NCBI RefSeq assembly: GCF_001654845.1
Contig: NZ_LXES01000031.1
Location: 1-42,226 of the forward strand
Reading direction: 5' to 3'
Length of the DNA stretch: 42,226 nucleotides
Source: Enterobacter soli ATCC BAA-2102
GTDB lineage: Bacteria; Pseudomonadota; Gammaproteobacteria; Enterobacterales; Enterobacteriaceae
Below are positions 28,415 to 37,817 of this stretch, piece by piece (within the stretch, counting starts at the first letter, position 1; every line of letters starts with the position of its first letter). The translations under genes and the position numbers were made by a program. Below the pieces are notes generated by a model that worked only from the letters and a program-made list of their open reading frames with translations, made no database searches and was not told where the DNA came from.

Positions 28415-29071
28415 CGTCTTAAGAAGTCCGTCGGTCAGGGTGAACACGAGCTGTCCATCCTCACCGGAGTTGAACTTGTTGTCAAACGCGCCGAAACCCT
28501 GGCGCTGATCGGTGAGTCGGGTTCCGGGAAATCGACGCTACTGGCTATTTTAGCCGGGCTGGATGATGGCAGCAGTGGCGAGGTTAACCTGGTTGGCCAG
28601 CCGCTGCACGCGCTTGATGAAGAAGCCCGCGCCGCACTGCGTGCCAGACATGTCGGCTTTGTCTTTCAGTCCTTCATGTTAATTCCCACCCTGAATGCGC
28701 TGGAAAACGTAGAGCTTCCTGGCCTGTTACGCGGTGAAAATACCCGCGAGAGCCGTGACCATGCCAAAGCACTGCTGGAACAGCTGGGGCTTGGGAAACG
28801 CCTTGACCATCTCCCGGCTCAGCTTTCCGGCGGCGAGCAGCAGCGCGTGGCGTTGGCACGTGCATTTAATGGCCGCCCGGAAGTGCTCTTTGCCGATGAA
28901 CCTACCGGTAACCTTGACCGCCAGACCGGGGATAAAATTGCCGATCTGCTGTTTTCGCTCAACCGCGAACACGGCACAACGCTGATTCTGGTCACCCACG
29001 ATCCGCAGCTTGCCGCCCGTTGCGATCGCCGGTTGCGGCTGGTCAACGGTGAACTTCAGGAGGAAGCATGA
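28385..29071 (+). CDS. ybbA: ABC transporter ATP-binding protein YbbA (LolD/MacB type)
   Basis: A 228-residue ATPase, the same length as E. coli YbbA, in the LolD/FtsE/MacB family. Walker A GESGSGKST (about 43-51), signature LSGGEQQR (about 146-153), Walker B VLFADEPTGNLD and the switch histidine in LVTHD are intact. It pairs with the permease YbbP, overlapping it by four bases (ATGA). The transported substrate is not established. Its start lies antisense inside tesA. Confidence 0.95.
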   Translation: MPAENIVEVHRLKKSVGQGEHELSILTGVELVVKRAETLALIGESGSGKSTLLAILAGLDDGSSGEVNLVGQPLHALDEEARAALRARHVGFVFQSFMLIPTLNALENVELPGLLRGENTRESRDHAKALLEQLGLGKRLDHLPAQLSGGEQQRVALARAFNGRPEVLFADEPTGNLDRQTGDKIADLLFSLNREHGTTLILVTHDPQLAARCDRRLRLVNGELQEEA

Positions 29072-31482
29072 TTGCCCGCTGGTTTTGGCGAGAATGGCGC
29101 TCGCCATCGCTGCTGATTGTCTGGCTGGCGTTAAGCCTGGCGGTGGCCTGCGTACTGGCGCTTGGCAGCGTCAGCGATCGCATGGAAAAAGGCTTAAGCC
29201 AGCAAAGCCGCGAATTTATGGCCGGCGATCGGGCATTACAAAGCTCACGAGACGTGCCGCCCGCCTGGATTGAAGAAGCCCGTAAGCTGGGGCTGAAAGT
29301 GAGCGAGCAGCTCAGCTTCCAGACCATGACGTTTGCCGGGGACACGCCGCAGCTGGCGAGCGTTAAAGCCGTCGATGGTATTTATCCGATGTACGGTGAG
29401 CTGCAAACCAATCCGGCGGGGTTAAAACCTGCGCCTGGCACGGTATTGTTAGCCCCGCGACTGATGGCGTTGCTGAACCTGAAAACAGGCGACAGTATTG
29501 ATGTCGGCGATGCCACCCTGAAAATTGCCGGGGAAGTGGTGCAGGAGCCTGATTCGGGGTTTAACCCTTTCCAGCTTGCCCCACGGTTATTAATGAACAC
29601 CGCTGATGTGGCAAAAACCAACGCAGTTCAGCCGGGGAGCCGTGTCACCTGGCGCTACAAGTTTGGCGGCACGCCCGCCCAGCTGGACGCATACGAAAAA
29701 TGGCTCTTGCCGCAGTTAAAACCGGAACACCGCTGGTACGGGCTGGAGCAGGACGAAGGCGCGCTTGGCAAATCGCTTGAGCGTTCACAGCAGTTCCTGT
29801 TGCTCTCTGCGCTGCTCACGCTGCTGCTGGCCGTGGCGGCAGTGGCGGTGGCGATGGGGCACTACTGCCGCAGCCGCTATGACCTGGTCGCTATCCTCAA
29901 AACTCTTGGGGCGGGCAGGGCGCAATTGCGTAAGCTGATTGTCGGCCAGTGGTTAATGGTACTTGCACTGTCAGCGGTTACCGGCGGCGTAATGGGAGTA
30001 CTGTTTGAACACGTGCTGATGATGCTGCTTAAACCGGTGCTGCCTGCCGCACTGCCTCCTGCAAGCTTCTGGCCATGGCTCTGGGCCGTGGGTGCGATGG
30101 TGGTGATTTCCTTGCTGGTGGGGCTGCGCCCATACCGGCTGCTGCTGGCCACACAGCCACTGCGCGTGCTGCGTCGTGATGTCGTGGCCAACGTCTGGCC
30201 GTTGAAATATTACCTTCCTGCGATTGTGGTGGTCGTGGTGGGGCTGCTTGTCTGGCTGATGGGAGGCAGTACCTTGCTCTGGGCCGTGCTGGCGGGAGCA
30301 GTGGTGCTGGCGGTACTGTGCGGCGTGCTGGGCTGGATGCTGCTTAACGTACTGAAAGGGTTAACGATAAAATCGCTGTCCGTGCGTCTGGCGGTAAACC
30401 GTCTGCTGCGTCAGCCGTGGTCAACGCTGAGCCAGCTCTCTGCATTTTCGCTGTCGTTTATGCTGCTGGCGCTCTTACTGGTGCTGCGCGGCGATCTGCT
30501 GGACAGATGGCAGCGGCAGCTCCCGCCTGAAAGCCCGAACTATTTCCTGATCAACATCGCACCTGAGCAGGTCACGCCGATGAAGGCGTTCCTCTCTGAG
30601 CATCATATTGTGCCTGAATCCTTCTACCCGATTGTTCGCGCGCGCCTGACGCAAATCAATGGCAAGGTGACGGAGGGCAATCAGGATGAGGCGCTTAACC
30701 GTGAACTGAACCTGACCTGGCAGGACAAACGCCCGGATCATAACCCGATCACCGCCGGAACCTGGCCGCCAAAAGCCGGGGAAGTGTCGATGGAAGAGGG
30801 GCTGGCGAAACGCCTGAACATCGGGCTGGGAGATAAGGTCACCTTTACCGGTGACACGCAGGACTTCAGCGCTACGGTCACCAGCCTGCGCAAGGTTGAC
30901 TGGGAAAGTCTGCGGCCGAATTTCTTCTTTATCTTCCCCGCGGGCGCACTGGACGGGCAACCGCAGAGCTGGCTGACCAGTTTCCGCTGGGAGAACGGCA
31001 ACGGTATGCTGACCCAGCTGAACCGTGAGTTCCCGACTGTGAGCCTGCTGGATATTGGCGCGATCCTGAAACAAGTGGGACAAGTGCTGGAGCAAGTGAG
31101 CCGCGCCCTTGAAGTGATGGTGGTGCTGGTGACGCTCTGCGGTGTGCTGTTGTTGCTGGCTCAGGTGCAGGTCGGGATGCGCCAGCGCCATCAGGAACTG
31201 GTGGTGTATCGTACGCTGGGGGCCGGGAAACGTCTGCTGCGCACTACCCTGTGGTGCGAGTTTGCCCTGCTGGGACTGGTGGCGGGCCTGGTGGCTGCCA
31301 TTGGCGCTGAAACGGCGCTGGCGGTGCTCCAGACCCGGGTCTTTGACTTCCCGTGGGAGCCAGACTGGCGGTTGTGGATCACGCTGCCTGTTTGCGGTGC
31401 GGTGCTGTTGTCGCTGTGCGGCGGCTGGCTCGGTACGCGGCTGTTAAAAGGCAAAGCGCTGTTCCGTCAGTTTGTCAGTTAG
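29068..31482 (+). CDS. ybbP: ABC transporter permease YbbP
   Basis: An 804-residue permease, the same length as E. coli YbbP. One N-terminal membrane segment (about 12-33) is followed by a periplasmic domain, then FtsX-type membrane blocks at about 250-480 and at about 680-795, separated by a second periplasmic domain. This is the ten-segment arrangement of FtsX/MacB-like permeases acting on envelope substrates rather than small-solute import. AGGAGGA lies upstream of the ATG. In E. coli the rhsD locus follows; here a porin gene follows. Confidence 0.94.
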   Translation: MIARWFWREWRSPSLLIVWLALSLAVACVLALGSVSDRMEKGLSQQSREFMAGDRALQSSRDVPPAWIEEARKLGLKVSEQLSFQTMTFAGDTPQLASVKAVDGIYPMYGELQTNPAGLKPAPGTVLLAPRLMALLNLKTGDSIDVGDATLKIAGEVVQEPDSGFNPFQLAPRLLMNTADVAKTNAVQPGSRVTWRYKFGGTPAQLDAYEKWLLPQLKPEHRWYGLEQDEGALGKSLERSQQFLLLSALLTLLLAVAAVAVAMGHYCRSRYDLVAILKTLGAGRAQLRKLIVGQWLMVLALSAVTGGVMGVLFEHVLMMLLKPVLPAALPPASFWPWLWAVGAMVVISLLVGLRPYRLLLATQPLRVLRRDVVANVWPLKYYLPAIVVVVVGLLVWLMGGSTLLWAVLAGAVVLAVLCGVLGWMLLNVLKGLTIKSLSVRLAVNRLLRQPWSTLSQLSAFSLSFMLLALLLVLRGDLLDRWQRQLPPESPNYFLINIAPEQVTPMKAFLSEHHIVPESFYPIVRARLTQINGKVTEGNQDEALNRELNLTWQDKRPDHNPITAGTWPPKAGEVSMEEGLAKRLNIGLGDKVTFTGDTQDFSATVTSLRKVDWESLRPNFFFIFPAGALDGQPQSWLTSFRWENGNGMLTQLNREFPTVSLLDIGAILKQVGQVLEQVSRALEVMVVLVTLCGVLLLLAQVQVGMRQRHQELVVYRTLGAGKRLLRTTLWCEFALLGLVAGLVAAIGAETALAVLQTRVFDFPWEPDWRLWITLPVCGAVLLSLCGGWLGTRLLKGKALFRQFVS

Positions 31483-31494
31483 TTGAGTTCCGTG

Positions 31495-31532
31495 ATGATT
31501 ACGTACCGGTTTATATGCTGGTACGTAATCAT
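31495..31532. terminator. 13-bp perfect hairpin after ybbP
   Basis: ATGATTACGTACC (31495-31507) and GGTACGTAATCAT (31520-31532) form a perfect stem with a 12-base loop, 12 bases after the ybbP stop. There is no clean T-run, so it may be a terminator-like stem or an operator belonging to the porin control region it abuts. Confidence 0.6.
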
Positions 31533-31578
31533 TTAGTAGCACAAATCGATAATACCCATCATTTTAGTAGCACAAATC
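31532..31578. promoter_or_regulatory. Two 16-bp direct repeats upstream of the porin gene
   Basis: TTTAGTAGCACAAATC occurs exactly at 31532-31547 and 31563-31578, 31 bases apart (about three helical turns). A related TTTAGCAGC lies at 31636-31644. Spacing on one DNA face suggests tandem sites for a regulator of the porin. Confidence 0.65.
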
Positions 31579-31625
31579 ATTAAAAAACCGCCCACACAGC
31601 CCTATATTTTCCAGTTAATATTCAC

Positions 31626-31643
31626 CTGCTAAATATTTAGCAG
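31626..31643. promoter_or_regulatory. 18-bp perfect palindrome in the porin leader
   Basis: CTGCTAAATATTTAGCAG is fully self-complementary and lies about 20 bases before the porin ATG, immediately upstream of the ribosome binding site AAGGA. It could be an operator or a leader stem affecting translation. Confidence 0.65.
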
Positions 31644-31664
31644 CGTGTCTATCAAGGAAAAATA

Positions 31665-32810
31665 ATGACTATAAAAAAAACAGCGCTGGCGGCAACGATC
31701 GGCGCGGCAGTGGCATTGACGTCTTTCGCAACTCAGGCGGAAATCACTGTTCTGAAACAAGATCCACAGGCGGGCGATCCGCTGAGCCGTCTTAACTTCA
31801 CCGTTGGCGGCAGTATCCGTCCTCAGTTCAACATGATGACTGGCGACGGCGATAAAGGTTCCTACAAACGTAATGGCTTCGACGGCGGCACCCGTTTCCG
31901 TTTCGCAGCAGATTACTATCTGTTTGATGACATCAGCTGGGTAAGCTACTACGAGCTGGGTGTGAACATTCCTGCGCTGTTCGACTGGGACAACCACTAC
32001 GCAGAAGGTGCAAACAACACCTCTCGCCGTATGCTGTATACCGGTCTGAAGAGCAACACCTGGGGTACGCTGACCTTCGGTCAACAGAACAGCGTTTACT
32101 ATGATGTGGTTGGCGCGAAAACCGATATCTGGGACTACGACATGATCGGCCAGGCACCAGGTAACGGTATCAACGGCGATTACGACGGTTCTTATCGTTC
32201 ACGCAAAATGCTGAAATATAAGAAAACCGTGGGCGATGCTGATATCTATGCATCTTACCTGTTCGAAGACGGTGAATACCTGCCAGGCAACGGCCTGCGT
32301 TACAAACGTAAAGGCGGCGGCTCACTGGGTCTGGATTATCACCTGACCAAAGATCTGAGCTGGGGTACGGCGTGGAACTACACCCGCGCGGAAATGCGTA
32401 ACCCGGAAAACAGCGACAGCAAAACCTACGATCAGAACATCCTGGGTACGGCGCTGAGCTGGACGCCTGACAACTGGACCTTCTCCGCGGGCGGCGGCTG
32501 GTACCAGAACTTCATGACCACCAAAAAAGTATCAACCAACAATTACTTTGCCGGTGACGCATGGGGTATCGAGTACTTCGCGGGCTACAAATTCCCAATC
32601 GGTCAGTATGCGGTTAAATCCATCCAGCCTTACTTCATGGGCGATCGCATCGAATACGTGAATGGTCGTAACTACCAGCGTATCGACAACGGCGTGGGTA
32701 TCAGCTTCCAGCTGGATTACGGTTTCCGTGTTGACTACGAACACGTATTCACCTCCAGCACCGACGATCTGGGCGATATGAACCTGGTGCGTCTGCGTTA
32801 CGACTTCTAA
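31665..32810 (+). CDS. General (OmpC-superfamily) outer membrane porin-like protein
   Basis: A 381-residue outer membrane beta-barrel. A signal peptide (about 1-25, cleavage after TQA) is followed by alternating amphipathic strands, for example LNFTVGGSIRPQFNM, FRFAADYYLF and SWVSYYELGVNI, and the protein ends in a C-terminal Phe (LRYDF), the signal for barrel insertion. GLKSNTWGTLTFGQQN and YDVVGAKTDIWDYD resemble the Gram-negative porin family region leading into the constriction loop. The substrate is not predictable and I cannot assign it to a named E. coli porin. It replaces rhsD at this position in the gene order and has an unusually structured upstream region. Confidence 0.85.
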   Translation: MTIKKTALAATIGAAVALTSFATQAEITVLKQDPQAGDPLSRLNFTVGGSIRPQFNMMTGDGDKGSYKRNGFDGGTRFRFAADYYLFDDISWVSYYELGVNIPALFDWDNHYAEGANNTSRRMLYTGLKSNTWGTLTFGQQNSVYYDVVGAKTDIWDYDMIGQAPGNGINGDYDGSYRSRKMLKYKKTVGDADIYASYLFEDGEYLPGNGLRYKRKGGGSLGLDYHLTKDLSWGTAWNYTRAEMRNPENSDSKTYDQNILGTALSWTPDNWTFSAGGGWYQNFMTTKKVSTNNYFAGDAWGIEYFAGYKFPIGQYAVKSIQPYFMGDRIEYVNGRNYQRIDNGVGISFQLDYGFRVDYEHVFTSSTDDLGDMNLVRLRYDF

Positions 32811-32821
32811 GTCGTCTGTTT

Positions 32822-32900
32822 CCCCGGTGGCGCTGCGCTTACCGGGGCTACAAAAGCAATCGTAGGCCGGGTAAGGCGCAGCCGCCACCCGGCTTGTTTT
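32822..32900. repeat. BIME: two inverted REP elements
   Basis: A REP-type hairpin (32822-32848, CCCCGGTGGCGCTGCGC then TTACCGGGG) and a second, inverted REP (32863-32893, TAGGCCGGGTAAGGCGCAGC then CACCCGGC) followed by TTGTTTTT lie between the convergent porin and selU genes. This is the usual enterobacterial BIME arrangement and can act as terminator and mRNA stabiliser. Confidence 0.92.
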
Positions 32901-33971
32901 TCAGCACAAAAGCCACTCGGCAACGTCTTCAAACTTCCCGCGATACACAATCTTCTCTGCTTTTTTCTCCAACTGATAGCTGTACATCGGGTCGTAATAA
33001 TCGTTAAGCAGGGGCGCAAGCCAGCTAAAGTGCGCTTCGGTGCTGCCGGAACGCTGCTGTTCCAGAAGTGCGCTATCTAATAACGCGGTAAATTCAGCAA
33101 AGCGCTGTAGCCCAAGACGGCGGCGAATGGCAAACAACCCGTGGTGCAGATACTCGCTGTACTCCTTCCAGCCTGCCTCTTCCCCATACGCGGCAGAAAA
33201 ATCGGCCCACATATGGTCGAAATACTCTTCGCGCAGGCGCTCAAGGCGAATGTCGAACGGGTCATCGACCACCACAATTGACGACTGAACCATGCGATCG
33301 CGCAGGCACTCCGGGAGGTGGTTGGAGCCAATCATGCGGCCTTCGTCTTCCAGCACCCAGCGTGCGGCATCTTTTTTTAACAGCTCAATCGCCAGCTGGT
33401 TTTCGAAACTCGCCTGTGAAAGCTGCGGCTGGAGCGTGCGGCCAAACGATGAACCTCGATGATGCGCCAGCCCTTCCAGATCAACCCCCTGCGCGTGTTG
33501 CTTCACCAGCAGAGTTTTACCGCTGCCGGTACAGCCGCCAATCAACACCATCGGTTTTTGCACCTGCTCAATAGTGGCCTGAATGGCTGCCTGACGCAGC
33601 ATCTTATAGCCGCCCTTCACCAGTGGATAATCAACGGCGGCCTCTTTCAGCCAGGCCTGGGCGATATGCGAGCGCTGTCCGCCACGCGCGCAGCAGAAAT
33701 AGCCGTTGGGGTTTGCCAGGCTTGCTTCGCGCCAGGCCTGAATGCGTGCCTCGCGTGTGTCGCCTTTCACCAGGCTATGACCGAGCGCCAGTGCGGCTTC
33801 AGGCCCCTGGCGTTTATAGCAGGTGCCAACGGCGGCACGTTCGTCGTCGTTCATCAATGGCAGGTTGATTGCGGCGGGCATCGCGCCCTGTGCGAATTCG
33901 ATCGGCGCGCGAACGTCGATTAAAGGGGTATCAGACGCGAGGATCGCGCGATAGTCCGTTCCATCGTTCAT
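32901..33971 (-). CDS. selU: tRNA 2-selenouridine synthase SelU
   Basis: A 356-residue protein (E. coli SelU/YbbB 364). It replaces sulfur by selenium in the wobble 2-thiouridine of tRNAs for Lys, Glu and Gln, via a geranylated intermediate. The N-terminal rhodanese domain has its catalytic cysteine in CCARGGQRS (about 93-101), and a P-loop GGCTGSGKT lies at 145-153. In E. coli it lies beside purK after the allantoin cluster; here it is reached directly after the porin. Confidence 0.94.
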   Translation of the reverse strand: MNDGTDYRAILASDTPLIDVRAPIEFAQGAMPAAINLPLMNDDERAAVGTCYKRQGPEAALALGHSLVKGDTREARIQAWREASLANPNGYFCCARGGQRSHIAQAWLKEAAVDYPLVKGGYKMLRQAAIQATIEQVQKPMVLIGGCTGSGKTLLVKQHAQGVDLEGLAHHRGSSFGRTLQPQLSQASFENQLAIELLKKDAARWVLEDEGRMIGSNHLPECLRDRMVQSSIVVVDDPFDIRLERLREEYFDHMWADFSAAYGEEAGWKEYSEYLHHGLFAIRRRLGLQRFAEFTALLDSALLEQQRSGSTEAHFSWLAPLLNDYYDPMYSYQLEKKAEKIVYRGKFEDVAEWLLC

Positions 33972-34057
33972 GGTGATTCCAGAAGAAAACTAAGCAGTAA
34001 TGATGGGCGGGATTTTACGCCGGGGACGTTGAAGATCAACTCCCCGGCGGGGGAGAC

Positions 34058-35125
34058 TTACGCGAGTTTCGACTGTGCCCAGACAATCCCGCTGGCGTAC
34101 TCTGGCGGCAGCAGCGGAATAATGGCTTCAAGCGTCGCGCTCAGACGGCCTTCATCAGTATCGTTCAGGTTAAGGTGACCCACCTTACGCCCCGGACGCA
34201 CCTCTTTGTCGTACCAGTGCAGATGTACCAGCGGTAGCTTCAGCCAGTCGTAGTTCAGATCGGTACCGATCAGGTTGATCATTACCGACGGACTGTTCAC
34301 TACCGGCTGCGGCAGCGGCAGGTCAGTAATGGCACGCAGGTGCAGCTCAAACTGGCTGATGGATGCGCCGTTTTGCGTCCAGTGTCCGCTGTTGTGCACG
34401 CGCGGTGCCAGTTCGTTGATCAGCAGCCCGGCAGGGGTGACAAAGCACTCCATCGCCATCACGCCCACATAACCCAGCTCATGCATGATGGCTGAGAGCA
34501 TATCTTCTGCCTGTGCCTGCTGTGCGGCATTCGCCTGTGGGAAGGCGACGCTGGTGCGCAGAATGCCATCCTGGTGCAGGTTGTGGGTCAGCGGATAAAA
34601 CACGGTGCTGCCATCGTGTGCACGCGCGCCAACCAGCGAGACTTCGCCGCTAAAGTTGATGCCCTGCTCAACAATGCACTCGCCGTAGCAATCGTCCGGC
34701 AGTTCGGCGGTTTCGCTGGCACGTAAGCGCCACTGCCCGCGACCGTCGTAGCCGCCCACGCGACGCTTCACAATCGCCAGTTCGCCAAGCATGGCAAACA
34801 CATCGTTCCATTCGCTTTTATCGGACAGCAGTTGCCACGGCGCGGTCGCCAGACCAAGCTTGTCGAACAGCTGTTTTTGGGTCAGGCGGTCGGCAATGAC
34901 TGGAAACACGTCGCGGTTAACAAAAGCGTTATGACGCGCCAGCTCACGGGTCAGGGCTGTTTCCGGCCAGCGTTCGATCTCGGCGGTGATCACGCTCTGA
35001 TGAAAAGGCACGGCTTCCGGTTCGGCATCCAGCCCGACGGGCCAGACGGAAATCCCCAGCGGTTCGCCGGCCTGGCGCAGCATCCGGCCTAGCTGACCGT
35101 TACCGAGAACGCAAACCTGTTTCAT
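34058..35125 (-). CDS. purK: N5-carboxyaminoimidazole ribonucleotide synthase
   Basis: A 355-residue ATP-grasp enzyme, close in length to E. coli PurK. It makes N5-CAIR from AIR, bicarbonate and ATP in purine synthesis; PurE then rearranges the product. The N-terminal [30 protein letters not shown] and the metal-binding region [14 protein letters not shown] are visible. The ATG overlaps the purE stop by four bases, so translation is coupled. Confidence 0.97.
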   Translation of the reverse strand: MKQVCVLGNGQLGRMLRQAGEPLGISVWPVGLDAEPEAVPFHQSVITAEIERWPETALTRELARHNAFVNRDVFPVIADRLTQKQLFDKLGLATAPWQLLSDKSEWNDVFAMLGELAIVKRRVGGYDGRGQWRLRASETAELPDDCYGECIVEQGINFSGEVSLVGARAHDGSTVFYPLTHNLHQDGILRTSVAFPQANAAQQAQAEDMLSAIMHELGYVGVMAMECFVTPAGLLINELAPRVHNSGHWTQNGASISQFELHLRAITDLPLPQPVVNSPSVMINLIGTDLNYDWLKLPLVHLHWYDKEVRPGRKVGHLNLNDTDEGRLSATLEAIIPLLPPEYASGIVWAQSKLA

Positions 35126-35631
35126 GCCGCACCCCGCGGATCCGGGTTATCCAGCACTTCGTCGGTCTGGGCTTTACGCCACTCAGCCAGACGCTGATGC
35201 AGGGCTTTATCGTGAGTCGCCAGAATCTGTGCGGCCAGCAGCGCAGCGTTTGCCGCACCGGCTTTGCCAATCGCCAGCGTACCCACCGGAATACCGCGTG
35301 GCATCTGAACAATAGAGTAAAGGCTGTCAACGCCGCTTAATGCTGCGCTTTGTACCGGAACACCTAATACTGGCACCAGCGTTTTTGCGGCAATCATGCC
35401 TGGCAGATGTGCTGCGCCGCCCGCACCGGCAATGATCACCTCGTAACCGTTCTCTTCAGCGCTTTCGGCAAAGCTGAACAGTTTATCGGGGGTACGGTGT
35501 GCGGAAACCACTTCAACGTGGTGCGGAACATTCAGGATTTCGAAGATTTCGGCGGTGAACTGCATGGTAGCCCAGTCGCTTTTGGACCCCATCACGATGG
35601 CGACACGCGCCGGATTATTGCGGGAAGACAT
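35122..35631 (-). CDS. purE: N5-carboxyaminoimidazole ribonucleotide mutase
   Basis: A 169-residue class I PurE, the same length as E. coli. It converts N5-CAIR to CAIR. The active-site signatures [18 protein letters not shown] and [13 protein letters not shown] are intact. ATG 35631 begins [12 protein letters not shown] as in the family; the open frame runs further upstream without support. It heads the purE-purK operon behind a PurR box. Confidence 0.97.
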   Translation of the reverse strand: MSSRNNPARVAIVMGSKSDWATMQFTAEIFEILNVPHHVEVVSAHRTPDKLFSFAESAEENGYEVIIAGAGGAAHLPGMIAAKTLVPVLGVPVQSAALSGVDSLYSIVQMPRGIPVGTLAIGKAGAANAALLAAQILATHDKALHQRLAEWRKAQTDEVLDNPDPRGAA

Positions 35632-35702
35632 GCGTCTTAAAACTCCTGTGGTGCGAAACACACTGCTTTCGAGGGCACAGAGAATAGCATGTAATACGGG
35701 CA

Positions 35703-35718
35703 AGGAAAACGGTTGCGC
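35703..35718 (-). promoter_or_regulatory. PurR operator of purEK
   Basis: On the minus strand GCGCAACCGTTTTCCT matches the PurR consensus ANGCAANCGNTTNCNT except for G at the first position. It lies about 70-90 bases upstream of purE, as in E. coli, with a TATTCT -10-like hexamer closer to the gene. Confidence 0.88.
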
Positions 35719-35753
35719 GGCTAAAACTTGAGCCGTTGTGGCCACCCGCGCAT

Positions 35754-35781
35754 AACAAAACAGACCGCATCTGGCGGTCTG
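35754..35781 (-). terminator. Terminator after the 61-residue secreted protein gene
   Basis: CAGACCGC/GCGGTCTG forms an 8-bp stem (35761-35781), followed on the minus strand by TTTTGTTAT. It separates the small secreted-protein genes from the purEK promoter. Confidence 0.82.
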
Positions 35782-35805
35782 TTTAGCGAAAATTTCTGGC
35801 GATTT

Positions 35806-35991
35806 TTACAGGAGATTTCCTGCTGTCAGGTTTTCTTTATCGAATGCATGGCCGACATCAATATGATTTTCCATGCTGGTGTCGATATTCGAACCTGCTT
35901 CTGGGGTGGAGAAGCGATTCTCCGCCGCCATCGCGCCAGTGGACAGGACAGCGGCCAGCAGCAGGGTGCTCATGATGCTGATTGTTTTCAT
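35806..35991 (-). CDS. Small secreted protein of unknown function (61 residues)
   Basis: MKTISIMSTLLLAAVLSTGAMA is a clear signal peptide (cleavage after AMA, about residue 22), leaving a mature peptide of about 39 residues, AENRFSTPEAGSNIDTSMEN onward, acidic and without cysteine. I do not recognise the family. The ATG at 35991 is chosen because it begins the signal peptide; an in-frame ATG at 36009 is also open. It lies 70 bases downstream of a second small secreted-protein gene on the same strand and is followed by a terminator. Not part of the E. coli purE-lpxH interval. Confidence 0.72.
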   Translation of the reverse strand: MKTISIMSTLLLAAVLSTGAMAAENRFSTPEAGSNIDTSMENHIDVGHAFDKENLTAGNLL

Positions 35992-36061
35992 TCTTCGTTC
36001 CTTGCTCATCGTATTGTCGCTGTCGCTTGTCTGTTTACTGGCGGCACGGCAATCAGGGGTC

Positions 36062-36271
36062 TTATTTAGTCAGTTCTGCAGTCATGTGAACGCGGTTGTT
36101 GAACTGTGCGCTGGTGATTTTGTATGACGCACCCTGTTCAGCAGCCTGTGCGGCAATTTTGGCTTCTGCGCGGTCAATGGTGGAGGCGGTAGCACTGACG
36201 CTCTGAGCGAAAGAACCGAAAGAAATCAGAGAAAGAGCGGCAACTGCAACGAAAGTTTTGATGGATTTCAT
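36062..36271 (-). CDS. DUF1471 (YdgH/BhsA/McbA-like) periplasmic protein
   Basis: A 69-residue protein. A signal peptide (MKSIKTFVAVAALSLISFGSFA, cleavage near residue 22) is followed by a short DUF1471-type domain: SVSATASTIDRAEAKIAAQA, then GASYKITSAQFNNRVHMTAELTK, the typical ending of the BhsA/McbA/YhcN group. Such proteins are small periplasmic or outer-membrane-associated factors linked to stress and biofilm responses. The ATG at 36271 begins the signal peptide; the frame is open further upstream without support. It lies between lpxH and purE, where E. coli has no such gene. Confidence 0.85.
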   Translation of the reverse strand: MKSIKTFVAVAALSLISFGSFAQSVSATASTIDRAEAKIAAQAAEQGASYKITSAQFNNRVHMTAELTK

Positions 36272-36422
36272 GGTCGTATTCCTTAAGTGTTTTGTCTGTA
36301 GTAGGGCGTGCTGCCCTGATGTGATAAATAATAGACCGACCAAGGATTGATTAAAATCGAAACAATTTGCCGATATCATTCAAAAAAACTGAATGCATTT
36401 GATCATTTAGTGCGGTGGGGTA

Positions 36423-37145
36423 TCAGAAAGGAAATGCGATCAATTCCACGCTCTCGGGCGTGACTTTAACCATTGAGCCTTCGCTGTGCCAGGCACCCAG
36501 CACGATGCGATGCGCGGGTTCGCCGTTGGTGGTAAGCGAATGGACGTCCGGGCGATGGGTATGACCGTGGATCAGCCATTGCACTCGGTGTTTTTCCATC
36601 ACATCGATAACCGCCTGTGGGTTAACGTCCATGATGGTCATTGATTTGCTGCTGTTGGCGGCTTTACTGCCTGCGCGCATTTTCGCGGCAATGCGATTGC
36701 GGATAAACAGCGGCAGTGCCAGGAACAGCGTCTGGATCCACGGGGTGTGGACTTTGGCGCGAAACGCCTGGTAGCCGGTATCGTCGGTGCAGAGCGTATC
36801 GCCGTGCATGATCAACACCTTGCGGCCATACAGGTCGAGTACCTGTTCTTCCGGCAGTAATGTCATACCGCTTTCACGGGCATAACGTTTGCCGAGCAGG
36901 AAATCACGGTTGCCGTGGATGAAGTAGCAGGGGACCCCGGAATCAACCAGCGCCTTAATGGCGGCGGCAATGTCGTGGTGCAGCGGGTTGGGATCGTCGT
37001 CGCCAATCCAGGCTTCAAACAGGTCGCCCAGAATGTAAAGCGCATCGGCGCTTTTGGCTTCACCGCGTAAAAAACGCAGAAAACCGGCGGTGATCGCCGG
37101 TTCTTCTGTTTGCAGGTGTAAATCTGCAATAAAGAGTGTCGCCAC
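36423..37145 (-). CDS. lpxH: UDP-2,3-diacylglucosamine pyrophosphohydrolase
   Basis: A 240-residue metallophosphoesterase, the same length as E. coli LpxH. It cleaves UDP-2,3-diacylglucosamine to lipid X and UMP in lipid A synthesis at the inner membrane. Metal-binding motifs are FIADLHL (5-11), [11 protein letters not shown] (about 40-50), HGNRDF (about 78-83) and HGHTHRP (about 195-201). The start codon is GTG at 37143-37145, three bases after the ppiB stop, so the two genes form an operon. Confidence 0.96.
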   Translation of the reverse strand: MATLFIADLHLQTEEPAITAGFLRFLRGEAKSADALYILGDLFEAWIGDDDPNPLHHDIAAAIKALVDSGVPCYFIHGNRDFLLGKRYARESGMTLLPEEQVLDLYGRKVLIMHGDTLCTDDTGYQAFRAKVHTPWIQTLFLALPLFIRNRIAAKMRAGSKAANSSKSMTIMDVNPQAVIDVMEKHRVQWLIHGHTHRPDVHSLTTNGEPAHRIVLGAWHSEGSMVKVTPESVELIAFPF

Positions 37146-37148
37146 GAA

Positions 37149-37643
37149 TTACTCGCTGACGGTCACGCTTGTAATCACAACGTCTTCTTTAGGAACGTCC
37201 TGGTGCATACCGCTGCGGCCAGTAGAAACGCCTTTGATCTTGTCAACAACGTCCATACCTTCAACCACTTCTGCGAATACGCAGTAGCCCCAGCCTTGCA
37301 GGCTTTCGCCAGAGAAGTTCAGGAAGTCGTTGTCAGCTACGTTGATGAAGAACTGCGCGGTTGCTGAGTGTGGAGCCTGAGTACGGGCCATTGCCAGCGT
37401 ACCACGGGTGTTTTTCAGACCGTTGTTTGCTTCGTTTTTGATCGCTTCTTTAGTTTCTTTCTGGTTCATACCAGGTTCGAAACCGCCGCCCTGGATCATA
37501 AAGCCGTTGATCACACGGTGGAAGATGGTGTTGTTGTAGAAACCTTCGCGGCAGTAGTCCAGGAAGTTTTTAACTGTTTCAGGCGCTTTGTCATCAAAAG
37601 TCTTGATTACGATATCGCCATGATTAGTGTGGAAAGTAACCAT
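37149..37643 (-). CDS. ppiB: Peptidyl-prolyl cis-trans isomerase B (cytoplasmic cyclophilin)
   Basis: A 164-residue cyclophilin, the same length as E. coli PpiB, without a signal peptide and so cytoplasmic. Family stretches [15 protein letters not shown] (about 41-55) and the [17 protein letters not shown] segment (about 93-109) are present. It catalyses proline isomerisation during folding. Divergent from cysS; the 174-base spacer should carry both promoters. lpxH follows after three bases. Confidence 0.97.
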   Translation of the reverse strand: MVTFHTNHGDIVIKTFDDKAPETVKNFLDYCREGFYNNTIFHRVINGFMIQGGGFEPGMNQKETKEAIKNEANNGLKNTRGTLAMARTQAPHSATAQFFINVADNDFLNFSGESLQGWGYCVFAEVVEGMDVVDKIKGVSTGRSGMHQDVPKEDVVITSVTVSE

Positions 37644-37817
37644 TTTTGCATCCTGTTCCGTTATTGTGGTGCGTCAACCCGTGTTCGGGTCACATATAGG
37701 GGCTTGTTATAGCATAACCACAGGATGCGATCACCTTGCATTGTGTGCTGCTTCGGGTTTGAATTACGGGTAGAATACCCGGTTTTCGTCCACACACGTG
37801 TTTACATGGAATCTTCG

